The notes under the pieces: generated by a model
The model's input: only the letters and a program-made list of their open reading frames with translations
Databases searched by the model: none
What the model was told of the DNA's origin: nothing
Translations under genes and position numbers: made by a program
Shown here: positions 8,290-15,741 of the stretch, in pieces
Numbering within the stretch: the stretch's first letter is position 1
Layout of the letters: each line of letters starts with the position of its first letter
Source of the DNA: a virus
Direction: 5' to 3' (one strand)
DNA length: 43,628 nt
IMG/VR virus record: IMGVR_UViG_3300029286_000088
Span: 1 to 43,628 of that record

Positions 8290-8493
8290 TCAAGAACTCT
8301 TTTCCGTGGGCTTTATTTCTTCCAAAATATATGACGCAAGGTACTCAGGATGATCTGTCGTTGCCGGTCCGCCAACAAAAGATGAATAATCGTTATCAAG
8401 ATCAATCGAAAGATAAAGATCCCCTTTCCTTATCCTATCAAACCGCGCAATTTCATATTCTTTGCCGGTCTCTGTGTCGATTATTTTCAGCAT
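8290..8493 (-). CDS. hypothetical small protein between ART and NADAR-like genes
   Basis: A 67-residue acidic protein (MLKIIDTETGKEYEIARFD...) with a short beta pattern, possibly an SH3-like barrel. It overlaps the upstream gene's end by 7 bases, and its stop codon abuts the ATG of the PARP-like gene, so the three genes are translated as a unit. No family recognised. It could be a partner or specificity factor of the ADP-ribosylation pair, but that is inferred only from position. Confidence 0.55.
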   Translation of the reverse strand: MLKIIDTETGKEYEIARFDRIRKGDLYLSIDLDNDYSSFVGGPATTDHPEYLASYILEEIKPTEKSS

Positions 8494-9068
8494 TTCAGGT
8501 AATCACTTTCCTTTAGGAAGCCTTCAATGAGCATTGAAATCACGAACGCGTGGCCCATCTTCCTTTCGGTCGAGTTTATCACTTCGTCATAGGACATACC
8601 TAATTCTCTATGATTATACCCGTCGAAATCCCACAAAGTTAAATCCCCGCATAATTCGTACAATTCTTTTAACTCCTGAAAAGCAGGAGATTTAACGACT
8701 GCGCCAGCGTAGATAGGGATATAGATAGCCTTTCGTGCTTCTATGTAAGTGAGTTTTTTGCCGTCCCAATAGGAGTACAAAGGCACAGCACCTTTGTACA
8801 TTGGATAACGATGTGCTTTCTTATCTGCCCATCCCGCTTTCGCCCACTCCCAATACTCTTGCGTGGGATTTTCGTTTTCGTCAACGTGACATCTGAAGAC
8901 CTTACTGAACTGCCATAAATTCTCGACATTCTGCGCAATAAAATCTCCATACAACTTAACTGGACCTAATAGAAATGGACTTAAAACCCTACCAAAGCTT
9001 GTTGAATGAGATGTTGTATTTATTGCGTCAGGGACATTAGGATCATTCGGACCTATTACTGTAATCAC
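8487..9068 (-). CDS. NADAR-like protein (DUF6939-type)
   Basis: A 193-residue protein starting at GTG 9068 after GGAGG. It resembles a conserved phage/bacterial family (I believe DUF6939) with YGDFIAQNVENLWQFSK, YIEARKAIYIPIYA and MGHAFVISMLIEG. The motif order matches the NADAR fold. VENLWQFSK parallels SEHYFQAQK of E. coli YbiA (shared E, Q and K), and the C-terminal KMGHAFVISMLI parallels the NADAR ending N-x-LG-x-LLM. NADAR proteins cleave ADP-ribose-type N-glycosidic bonds, including ADP-ribosyl-guanine. The family link is my inference from the motifs. Being two genes from a PARP-like ART supports a role in ADP-ribose removal. Confidence 0.6.
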   Translation of the reverse strand: MITVIGPNDPNVPDAINTTSHSTSFGRVLSPFLLGPVKLYGDFIAQNVENLWQFSKVFRCHVDENENPTQEYWEWAKAGWADKKAHRYPMYKGAVPLYSYWDGKKLTYIEARKAIYIPIYAGAVVKSPAFQELKELYELCGDLTLWDFDGYNHRELGMSYDEVINSTERKMGHAFVISMLIEGFLKESDYLKC

Positions 9069-9695
9069 TTATTCCTCCGTTTGCTCCTTTACGTTCTCTC
9101 CCAATACCTTACCAAACAATTCAGGCTTACTCTCAGCCAGACCTCTTAGTTTATTAAGCCAAGTCAGAGTTTTAACTTTCGCCATCCATATATTATGAGG
9201 AGGCTTGCCAGTAGGTCTTAATCCCTTCGCTACCACTCCCTCAATTACATCGTACTTCCCATTCCTTACGTCTTGAATAAACTCTGTATTGAAGTTCCCC
9301 TCATACACAACTTTAGCTATTCTAAGATGACCGAATGTCTTCACAAAGTCTCTTGGCGTCATCATTCCACGGCGATCTACTGCCGTATCAAATAATACCA
9401 ACTCCATAGGATCGCCAGGGACATGAACGCCAGCAAAAGAATTAGGACCGACATACTCCATAAAGACAGTCATAATACTATTTTGGCGGGAGAGATAAAT
9501 CTTGATGTCTTTGTTATCGTGGAAGATTCTTTCGAGAGGTTCTGCCAAAGTCTTGTAGAAGATTTCTATAGCGCCGCGCATCCCAGGATCAAACGCTTTG
9601 CAGCGAATACCTATCCTCCGAAACCTCTCAGAAATAGAACAAATGCGGTCAAGAACCGCTTCATCTGCCGCAATCTGTTCTTTCGATCTTCTCAT
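9069..9695 (-). CDS. RNA-ligase-like nucleotidyltransferase, motif I not evident
   Basis: The 208-residue protein shows the later motifs of the covalent nucleotidyltransferase (RNA/DNA ligase) fold: VFMEYVGPNSFAG (motif III), MELVLFD (IIIa), VIEGVVAKG (IV) and NIWMAKVKTLTWL (V). I do not find the K-x-D/H-G motif I that carries the adenylated lysine. The closest is KAFDPGMRG near residue 33. At 208 residues it is short for an Rnl2-type ligase. It could be a divergent or inactive ligase, or a subunit working with another protein. AGAGG precedes the ATG at 9695. It lies three bases from the Nudix gene. Confidence 0.65.
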   Translation of the reverse strand: MRRSKEQIAADEAVLDRICSISERFRRIGIRCKAFDPGMRGAIEIFYKTLAEPLERIFHDNKDIKIYLSRQNSIMTVFMEYVGPNSFAGVHVPGDPMELVLFDTAVDRRGMMTPRDFVKTFGHLRIAKVVYEGNFNTEFIQDVRNGKYDVIEGVVAKGLRPTGKPPHNIWMAKVKTLTWLNKLRGLAESKPELFGKVLGENVKEQTEE

Positions 9696-9697
9696 TT

Positions 9698-10195
9698 TTA
9701 CCTCTTAAACGCAAGCAGCAACCTTGCGAAAAACTCAAGCTGATAATCAAGCACTTTACCAGTGACTTGACCGATAGGGAACCATTGTATTTTACTCACT
9801 TCTCCTATCACAATCTTATTACTTGGGTCAGACGGATCAGTAATTCTGCACGTGTTGCTTTGAAAATGTTCCACTGGCTCATAATCTTGTGGGCATTCAG
9901 CAGCCCACGCCATCACAGTCTTACCTGTCTGCGGGGAAATGGCAGAACCTAACGAAATATGTTTTTCGCTAGGCAATAGAATTGTTCCTGTTTCCTCTCC
10001 AAACTCTCTCAGCGCGGCTTTATACGGTTCTTCGGGATACTCTACAATGCCTTTAGGGATTGTCCAACAATGCTTTTCTACCTTTTCCCACTTCGGACCA
10101 CCGAAATGCGCCAGCAGAACTTCTAAACCCTTCTCAGCGCGGTACAGAACGATTCCCGCGCTAATAGTAGGTTTCCAATCTTTTCTATCTGGCAT
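9698..10195 (-). CDS. Nudix hydrolase
   Basis: The 165-residue protein has a perfect Nudix box, GIVEYPEEPYKAALREFGEETG (G-x5-E-x7-REFGEETG) beginning near residue 54. The preceding GGPKWEKVEKHCWTIPKG matches the predicted NTP pyrophosphohydrolase group of single-domain Nudix proteins (COG4119-like). Such enzymes cleave nucleoside-diphosphate-X substrates such as ADP-ribose, diadenosine polyphosphates or NTPs. Next to ADP-ribose genes, ADP-ribose is an attractive substrate, but this cannot be read from sequence. The ATG at 10195 is taken as start. A GTG at 10291 would run far into the upstream gene. Confidence 0.88.
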   Translation of the reverse strand: MPDRKDWKPTISAGIVLYRAEKGLEVLLAHFGGPKWEKVEKHCWTIPKGIVEYPEEPYKAALREFGEETGTILLPSEKHISLGSAISPQTGKTVMAWAAECPQDYEPVEHFQSNTCRITDPSDPSNKIVIGEVSKIQWFPIGQVTGKVLDYQLEFFARLLLAFKR

Positions 10196-10208
10196 TTTTG
10201 ACACTTGA

Positions 10209-10598
10209 TCACCACTTCTTGTTAATGAATCCCAATGTTGGATCTGCGCCAAAGATTGCGCACGAAGCCAAGATAACAAACATAACAACACAAGGCATTC
10301 CGAATGCCTTCAGAATAACCGCGGGAAGAAGGATCCCAAACAGGCAGACAAGGAGTGAAACAGTATAAGGGACATTGGAGAATCCGTCTTCTTGCGGATG
10401 TTTTGCCGCTTCTGCCGCCAAACGGAAGTGGATAACAATGACAGCAACCACGATCCCGTACATACTGAAAGCTTCTGTCTTTTGCCAACTCGTCAAGTCA
10501 GGCTGATTGACAGTCTTAATCATCCTGTAAGCACAAACGAAACCTGCGAAAGCCACTAAGGCTTCGATAGCGAAGTAAAGCAATTCAATGATAGTCAT
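10209..10598 (-). CDS. hypothetical membrane protein, about four helices
   Basis: A 129-residue protein with hydrophobic helices around residues 5-24 (LLYFAIEALVAFAGFVCAY), 45-60 (SMYGIVVAVIVIHF), 78-100 and 103-117 (VVMFVILASCAIFG). AGGAG precedes ATG 10598. A TATAAT box and inverted repeats lie upstream (10619-10704), so this gene may head a transcription unit that runs on into the Nudix, ligase-like, NADAR-like and PARP-like genes. Function unknown. Confidence 0.65.
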   Translation of the reverse strand: MTIIELLYFAIEALVAFAGFVCAYRMIKTVNQPDLTSWQKTEAFSMYGIVVAVIVIHFRLAAEAAKHPQEDGFSNVPYTVSLLVCLFGILLPAVILKAFGMPCVVMFVILASCAIFGADPTLGFINKKW

Positions 10599-10618
10599 GA
10601 TCGTACTCCTGTTCTACC

Positions 10619-10624
10619 ATTATA
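10619..10624 (-). promoter_or_regulatory. candidate -10 box (TATAAT)
   Basis: A perfect TATAAT on the minus strand 21-26 bases upstream of the ATG of the membrane-protein gene. No good -35 hexamer stands 16-18 bases further up. The repeated TTCCGGCAGGAA element sits there instead, which might be an activator or operator site. Confidence 0.4.
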
Positions 10625-10637
10625 GAAACGAAACTGC

Positions 10638-10704
10638 TTCCGGCAGGAAACGGAGTCTCTTGCCTTATACGCTAAGTTTTCCGGCAGGAAAGACCTTTCC
10701 TGCC
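10638..10704. repeat. repeated TTCCGGCAGGAAA element and 22-bp near-perfect palindrome
   Basis: TTCCGGCAGGAAA occurs at 10638-10650 and TTTCCGGCAGGAA again at 10679-10691. The second copy runs into a palindrome at 10683-10704 (GGCAGGAAAG-AC-CTTTCCTGCC, ten-base arms). On the plus strand a TTTTTCTT run begins four bases after the palindrome, so it could end plus-strand transcripts. On the minus strand, the direction of the genes, no T-run follows. An operator or a bidirectional terminator is possible. Confidence 0.6.
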
Positions 10705-10739
10705 AGACTTTTTCTTAATCTCGTTTTTCGCTATTCCTG

Positions 10740-11855
10740 CTACATTCCTGAACACGCAAGCTCAGGGAACTTCCTTGCATAATAAGTGACCTTGGAGATA
10801 TAATCTACGTCACTCGCAAACACAATCGAACCGTGACCTTTCAAATTGATACAGAAATCTGGTGTATCCCAACCGGGGACCAATTCTCTGATTTCTTCGA
10901 ATTCTTCCATCGCTCCGCAAGGAATAACACTTTTAGTGAAAGGCGCGCCTTCAATGTATGTATGAGAGTGCAACATAAAGTTGACACTAGTGTAAGTCCC
11001 ATACAATGCCACTTGTATTGGAGTATCTACAGAAGGCTTATGCGCTCCGACATATTCAACTGTGTGGTTATATAACGCACCGAAAGAAGTAAGAACGGGG
11101 ACAAACCCGCTCCTATCTATTCCAGTCTTATCGATATTGCGGCGCGATACAAATACCCAATCACCATTTCGGAAAGATGGGAAACCGTGCGGGCACCTGA
11201 ATGAAACATTCCCAAGAAAACGATCTTGATTGACAGCGTAAATCAGCTCGTGGAAGATAGCCGCTTTCTTCTTTACAATGTCGAAAAACTCAGGCTTATC
11301 TGGTACTTCAATGTCAATCTTTTGATCGCCGTCAATCCTCACGCTTTGTGAGCGAGTGAACTTTGTCAACGCCATTACTCTGCTAAACAAAGCGAAAGAA
11401 ACGCGCTTCACATCTGCTTCCTTGTAGGCAAAAGCATTACCAAGAGGATCAAGAATAGTCGCCAGAATCATTCCCTTCTCATCGCGCGTAAACTCGACAA
11501 GCAGATTGCTCTTGACCTTCAAAGCGCGTGCAATCAAATGCAACGTAGTATACTTCTCGCCTACATTGTTCTTAGAAGTGATCAAAATCGCTCTTGGATT
11601 ATTCGCCTTTATATCTTCGACAAGCTTTAGCGGCTTGTCGTTGGAGACATCAGGGAACCAAAAGATAATGTCATATTCCTTGATATGTCCCATGATGCCA
11701 AATACGAGATCCCACGATCCACCATTGTAGAAAGTGAAAGAAGAGCTTTTCTCAGTCTTAAAGAAGTTCTGAATGCCCTGAAACAGTTTGTTGGCGTATC
11801 CAGACGGGTGAGGATCGTCTCCGAAATGACCAGCAACTACCAATATGTTAGACAT
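10740..11855 (-). CDS. class II aldolase/adducin-domain protein with Rossmann-like N-terminal domain
   Basis: A 371-residue protein. The C-terminal ~170 residues follow the class II aldolase/adducin pattern: FRNGDWVFVSRRNIDKTG, then LHSHTYIEGAPFTKSVIP (H-x-H zinc ligands near residue 295) and INLKGHGSIVFASDVDYI (third histidine). The N-terminal ~150 residues (ILVVAGHFGDD..., YDIIFWFPD, RAILITSKN) look like an alpha/beta Rossmann or flavodoxin-like domain that I cannot name. Class II aldolases cleave or epimerise sugar phosphates with zinc. A sugar-nucleotide or cofactor role is plausible. The substrate is unknown. Confidence 0.6.
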   Translation of the reverse strand: MSNILVVAGHFGDDPHPSGYANKLFQGIQNFFKTEKSSSFTFYNGGSWDLVFGIMGHIKEYDIIFWFPDVSNDKPLKLVEDIKANNPRAILITSKNNVGEKYTTLHLIARALKVKSNLLVEFTRDEKGMILATILDPLGNAFAYKEADVKRVSFALFSRVMALTKFTRSQSVRIDGDQKIDIEVPDKPEFFDIVKKKAAIFHELIYAVNQDRFLGNVSFRCPHGFPSFRNGDWVFVSRRNIDKTGIDRSGFVPVLTSFGALYNHTVEYVGAHKPSVDTPIQVALYGTYTSVNFMLHSHTYIEGAPFTKSVIPCGAMEEFEEIRELVPGWDTPDFCINLKGHGSIVFASDVDYISKVTYYARKFPELACSGM

Positions 11856-12021
11856 GATTCTCTCCTTTCTCGTTTATCATCTGATAGACTTTAACCCAGT
11901 CAACCACATCATCCTTAGCGATTCCTTTCGCTTCGGGAAGATAAGGAACTTCTAAGATTACTTTGCCGCTTCTCTGGCAGTAATCTTTAACGAGTTTATC
12001 CATGTAGGCTTTTGTGATCAT
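11848..12021 (-). CDS. hypothetical small protein
   Basis: A 57-residue protein starting at ATG 12021, directly after the upstream stop (TGA at 12024-12026), and ending with an 8-base overlap into the next gene. It has a basic N-terminus (MITKAYMDKLVKDYCQRSGK). No family recognised. Confidence 0.5.
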   Translation of the reverse strand: MITKAYMDKLVKDYCQRSGKVILEVPYLPEAKGIAKDDVVDWVKVYQMINEKGENHV

Positions 12022-12023
12022 AT

Positions 12024-12431
12024 TCAGAACCAATCCGGGTTAGACGTTTTTGCTTTCTTGTATCCGTTTGGGTATTTCAGCCCAGTCGGTCTACCACGTT
12101 TCTGCTTCTTCCTATCTTTCAACTTACAGAAAAGATCAGGATCTAAAGTTTCGCCTTGTACTTCTTTTTCGGCGGCTAAAAGAATGTCGATATATTCTCT
12201 CCGCTCTAATGGACGCCGCTTTTCTTTTATCTTCGTGCTTCTCTCAATAACAACAAAATGATCGTCATAAAGGGTATCAGACCCTAAACGATCATGCATA
12301 TTCTTGATTTCTTCTTTCCACTTCAAGACAACAACAACAGCATTGTTGTGCTTGAACAAATCAATCCAGTCACAAGGTCGTATCTTATGCTCCAATTCAT
12401 ATTTCTTGCCCGTATGCTGCAAAACAAACAT
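12024..12431 (-). CDS. hypothetical basic protein with AT-hook-like motif
   Basis: A 135-residue protein. Near the C-terminus KKQKRGRPTGLKYPNGYKK contains the RGRP core of an AT-hook, surrounded by lysine, which suggests minor-groove DNA binding. A second basic stretch (KIKEKRRPLERREY) lies near residue 70. GAGGGG precedes the ATG. Function unknown. Confidence 0.55.
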   Translation of the reverse strand: MFVLQHTGKKYELEHKIRPCDWIDLFKHNNAVVVVLKWKEEIKNMHDRLGSDTLYDDHFVVIERSTKIKEKRRPLERREYIDILLAAEKEVQGETLDPDLFCKLKDRKKQKRGRPTGLKYPNGYKKAKTSNPDWF

Positions 12432-12439
12432 ATTCCCCT

Positions 12440-12808
12440 CTACGCGCCTTTGAAAGCTTTGTCAATCTTCCTAAACATACTTGGAAGAACCTTTTTCATT
12501 GCGCGAATATAATCTCTCCCGACAACACCTTTCAAAGCGTGGTCGATAGACGAAGAAGTGTCTCTAATCCTATCATCGGTAATCTTCTTTTGTCCACCGA
12601 CAAACTCTATTTTCACTCCAGAATGATACTGGAGGTAAGGAGGATTCACGGCATTGCTAGGATAAATGCTAACCCTAAACACATTAAAACTATTCATTTG
12701 TGCATTTATTTCTATTCTAACTTCTGCTCCATATCTTTTCACAGACGCATAGCATAGAAATCCTACTGAAGATAAACGAATATATGTTTTGAACCTTATC
12801 TTTTTCAT
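12440..12808 (-). CDS. hypothetical protein
   Basis: A 122-residue basic protein, predicted beta-rich in the first 70 residues (EVRIEINAQMNSFNVFRVSIYP) and helical at the end (RAMKKVLPSMFRKIDKAF). It begins one base after the ligase stop. No family recognised. Confidence 0.55.
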   Translation of the reverse strand: MKKIRFKTYIRLSSVGFLCYASVKRYGAEVRIEINAQMNSFNVFRVSIYPSNAVNPPYLQYHSGVKIEFVGGQKKITDDRIRDTSSSIDHALKGVVGRDYIRAMKKVLPSMFRKIDKAFKGA

Positions 12809-12809
12809 A

Positions 12810-14963
12810 TTATCTCATCCCAAGTAGTTTTTCCAGATCCTCAATGTCCTCGATCAGAACAGGCTTGCCTTGCTCAATCTTAGTAGGCTCACCAGCCTTC
12901 TTCCAAAGGTCTTTCGCAATGTCTGCCTTCTGTCCGGCATCAGTCCCAATCACAACGTAATCAGTCTTACTGCTTACGCTGGAACCGACTTTACCGCCCT
13001 GATCCTTGACCAGATCCTTCCAATACTCTTTACCATTCGGAGGCGCGCCGGTGAACACAAAGGTAAATCCAGACAGTTTGCCAGTTTTCGGTTTCTCAGG
13101 CTCGACAAACTCAAGAAGCGCATCAAGCTGCTTCTCATTGCTCTTGAACCATTCAACCAGCGAATCGGCAGTCTTGTCTCCAATGTTCGGAACCTGCAAG
13201 AACTGATCTTTTGTGGCTTTCCTGATCGCTGCAAAATCACCGTTGAAATGATCCGTAAGACCATCTCCAGTTCCTGCGCCAGCCCCCGGAATACCGAAAG
13301 CGGCAATCAGAGTAGGCAGCGGGAATACCTTCTTCTTCTGTTGCGCCTTCTCTGTTTTCTCTCTCAGTTTGTCATTGTCTTTGATCTTCTCAGGTGCAGA
13401 AATCATATTGATTCTGGCGATTGCCAAAACTGCTTGCCGTTCACGCCATCCCGCCTTCTCAATGTTATCCTCGACCAACGTGTAGAGATCGGCAAAGGTC
13501 TTAATGAATCCGCCAGAGACCAGCGATTCAATCATGCTCTCGCCAACACCCTTAGAACCAGTCGTGAACAGATAGTGAGTAAAAGCAAGAACATTCTGCG
13601 CGGGGCAAGTTGCCTTGTTCGGGCAAATCAGATCGAGCGTTCCCGCACTCTGCCTCTTAATCAGAGTAGTGCCGCAAGACGGGCACTTATCGATGATCAT
13701 CGGTCTTGGTGACTTCTTGATAATCTTGGAAATATAAGGAATGATCTTGCCACTCTTATAGATACCGATAACTGCGCCGATTCCAAGACCCCAATCAATT
13801 ACCTGTCCTGCGTTAAATGCAGTCGCATTGGAAACGGTAGTCCCATCAATCAAGATGCCGGGGAATTCGGCAACAGGCGTTGCGCGTCCAGTTCTTCCAG
13901 TTTGCCAACGAAGACCGGAAATAGTGGCTTGCTTTTCTTCTTCCGCGAATTTCCATGCAAGTTTGCCTTTGGGATCGGCAGCAACCGAATTGCCATATCT
14001 TCCCAACTGCTCCTGAGACTCAAGATTATTGACGCTGATTACAACACCGTCAATCTCCCAAGGGAACTTGCCATCTGTGTTGTTCTTTTCAATCTCCGCC
14101 AAATCAGAAAACTTAAACGGGCGGGTTTGAACGAAAGGAACTTTCAGAACCTTATTGCTCCATTTCGCCCTGCCGATCTCCGTAGTAAACGGAGGATTGT
14201 CGAGATTGAGGATGGCATATCCCATAAAACTCAATTCGTAATCAGCGGTCTTTTTCGGATCCTTGAACTGGCGAATACCGCCAAGCGTATGAGTGCGCGG
14301 ATTGGAATATGCTTTTCCGCTTCCAGAAAACACCTTTGTCTGAAGCTTCTGGAAAACGTCTTTCGGGCATTCCAACTCACCACGAATCGTGCAAGTGATA
14401 GGCAACGGCAATTTCTGAGGAATCCCTTTAACGTACTTGACATTCTCCGTAATGATTTCGCCAGTCACACCATCTTGAGGGCGAAGACCCGCTTGCTTCA
14501 AATCTCCTTTGACATAATCCAGAGAGCAAGCAATTCCGTCATGCTTGATGGATGACGTAAAGATCGCGTCATCTGTTCCGTCAACTGCCTTGACTTGCGC
14601 GGCAGTTAGATTCAAACCCAAAAGACAATCTTGCAAAAACTTCACAAGACGTTCTTCTTTCTCTCTTTGAGTCCCATTCGCTTTCGCGATAGAAGTCATC
14701 GGAGGATCGTGTTTCATTTTCTTTGCGCCTGAATCCTTGCCAGCGGCGGACGGAGTCGTGAAGATTGCGGAATTGGCGCGCAAGGTTTTGAGATTCAGAC
14801 GAAGAACGTCATAGATCGTATTCGTGACTTGGCATCCCGTAATCGGGCAAACGCAATCGCGCTCATCTTGCGACTCATTCCACGCTTCATCCAGCTCGGT
14901 AATGACTTCTTCAAGCTGATCTGCGCTAAACTGGTCAGCCTGTTGTCTCGTCAGTGTCTTCAT
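12810..14963 (-). CDS. ligA: NAD+-dependent DNA ligase
   Basis: A 717-residue protein with the LigA order of domains. A partial Ia-like region has TIYDVL and KHDPPMTSIAKANG. The adenylation domain has the active-site lysine in SIKHDGIA (about Lys140). Then come an OB fold, a four-cysteine zinc site (CPSCGTTLIKRQ...CPNKATC), helix-hairpin-helix repeats (FGIPGAG, VPNIGDKTADSLVEWF) and a C-terminal BRCT domain (LSGFTFVFTGAPPNGKEYW). It seals nicks using NAD+, releasing NMN. ATG 14963 is chosen because AGGAGAG lies nine bases upstream. Longer in-frame readings add unrelated residues. It overlaps the upstream gene by 29 bases. Most phages use ATP ligases, and LigA is typical of T5-like and many jumbo phages. 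Confidence 0.95.
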   Translation of the reverse strand: MKTLTRQQADQFSADQLEEVITELDEAWNESQDERDCVCPITGCQVTNTIYDVLRLNLKTLRANSAIFTTPSAAGKDSGAKKMKHDPPMTSIAKANGTQREKEERLVKFLQDCLLGLNLTAAQVKAVDGTDDAIFTSSIKHDGIACSLDYVKGDLKQAGLRPQDGVTGEIITENVKYVKGIPQKLPLPITCTIRGELECPKDVFQKLQTKVFSGSGKAYSNPRTHTLGGIRQFKDPKKTADYELSFMGYAILNLDNPPFTTEIGRAKWSNKVLKVPFVQTRPFKFSDLAEIEKNNTDGKFPWEIDGVVISVNNLESQEQLGRYGNSVAADPKGKLAWKFAEEEKQATISGLRWQTGRTGRATPVAEFPGILIDGTTVSNATAFNAGQVIDWGLGIGAVIGIYKSGKIIPYISKIIKKSPRPMIIDKCPSCGTTLIKRQSAGTLDLICPNKATCPAQNVLAFTHYLFTTGSKGVGESMIESLVSGGFIKTFADLYTLVEDNIEKAGWRERQAVLAIARINMISAPEKIKDNDKLREKTEKAQQKKKVFPLPTLIAAFGIPGAGAGTGDGLTDHFNGDFAAIRKATKDQFLQVPNIGDKTADSLVEWFKSNEKQLDALLEFVEPEKPKTGKLSGFTFVFTGAPPNGKEYWKDLVKDQGGKVGSSVSSKTDYVVIGTDAGQKADIAKDLWKKAGEPTKIEQGKPVLIEDIEDLEKLLGMR

Positions 14964-15324
14964 CTTCTTCTCTCCTGATATCTTCTTTACTGTCCTTGCG
15001 CGTTTCGCCCCAAACCAATTCCTCACCATCACGCAATAAGAATGTTTGGAGTAGAAAGCCAAGTGTATCAACCAATTTATTCACAATGACTTGATTTATC
15101 GAATCAAACTCTTCTTTCGAAATCTCGTCATATTGGACACACACTTTGAAACCGTCTTCGCCATTTTGCTCCATCCATCCTATCCTAGTAAAAACCGTTT
15201 TGCTTCCGGCAGGAAGGTCAGCCGATATAGGATTATCCCGCTTCAAAACGATTTCCGCAAGGATAAAAGGATCGTCAATAGTCCTTAGTGTAAGATTCCC
15301 AGACTCCACCTTGAATTCAATCAT
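14935..15324 (-). CDS. hypothetical protein with acidic tail
   Basis: A 129-residue protein whose last 25 residues are strongly charged (KDSKEDIRREEDEDTDETTG). The body has an alternating beta pattern. Its ATG overlaps the stop of the cREC gene upstream, and its end overlaps the ligase start, so it is co-translated with both. No family recognised. Confidence 0.6.
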   Translation of the reverse strand: MIEFKVESGNLTLRTIDDPFILAEIVLKRDNPISADLPAGSKTVFTRIGWMEQNGEDGFKVCVQYDEISKEEFDSINQVIVNKLVDTLGFLLQTFLLRDGEELVWGETRKDSKEDIRREEDEDTDETTG

Positions 15325-15701
15325 GACACACCATTCTCCGATTCAACGATTTTTTTCAGTGTAGCATAATTAATTCGCTTCACATCTTTATGGCTTTTCA
15401 ATACAGACTCCATATTCACGGCACCACCATAGTTGAGCGAGTGAATAATGATGGGGGTATCCAAATGAAGTGACTTTTCAGCCATCCACTTAGCGAGCTG
15501 CATCCCAGTCGTGGGATCTGCCGAATCCACATATTGCTCACCACCCAAATCGTGATCAAGAAAAATCATCCCATAATCACTATTTTCTTCAAGCATCTTC
15601 AACCCGTCAATAGGGTTGTCAGCATGATCCACGTTAATAAAAGTGGCTTTAAACCACTTAATGCGCTTTGGGTCATCTTCCAATAAAAACACCTTTTTCA
15701 T
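15321..15701 (-). CDS. cyclic-phosphate processing receiver (cREC) domain protein
   Basis: A 126-residue receiver-like single domain: VFLLEDDPKRIKWF at the N-terminus (acidic pair), IFLDHDLGG in the middle, and TPIIIHSLNYGGAVNMESVL near residue 87. The DHDLGG and IIIHS-N-GA-M motifs mark the cREC branch of the receiver fold. That branch was proposed from gene neighbourhoods to process cyclic phosphate ends in RNA repair. It lacks a histidine kinase partner here. A PNKP gene and RNA-ligase-family genes in this window fit the proposal. AGGAG lies upstream of ATG 15701. Confidence 0.78.
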   Translation of the reverse strand: MKKVFLLEDDPKRIKWFKATFINVDHADNPIDGLKMLEENSDYGMIFLDHDLGGEQYVDSADPTTGMQLAKWMAEKSLHLDTPIIIHSLNYGGAVNMESVLKSHKDVKRINYATLKKIVESENGVS

Positions 15702-15741
15702 CACAAATCTCCTATCTATATGATACTACGAAAATCATCCA

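Noticed and set aside
10638-10704. CRISPR-like repeat
   Set aside because: Only two short copies and a palindrome, with no regular spacers and no cas genes. Similar GGCAGGAA strings at 15206 and 24848 lie in coding sequence and seem to be chance.
12870-13712. Long plus-strand reading frame opposite ligA
   Set aside because: It lies fully inside the confidently assigned ligA gene on the other strand and has no domain-like sequence or ribosome site. It is a shadow of the G+C-richer ligA codons, as is 13902-14555.
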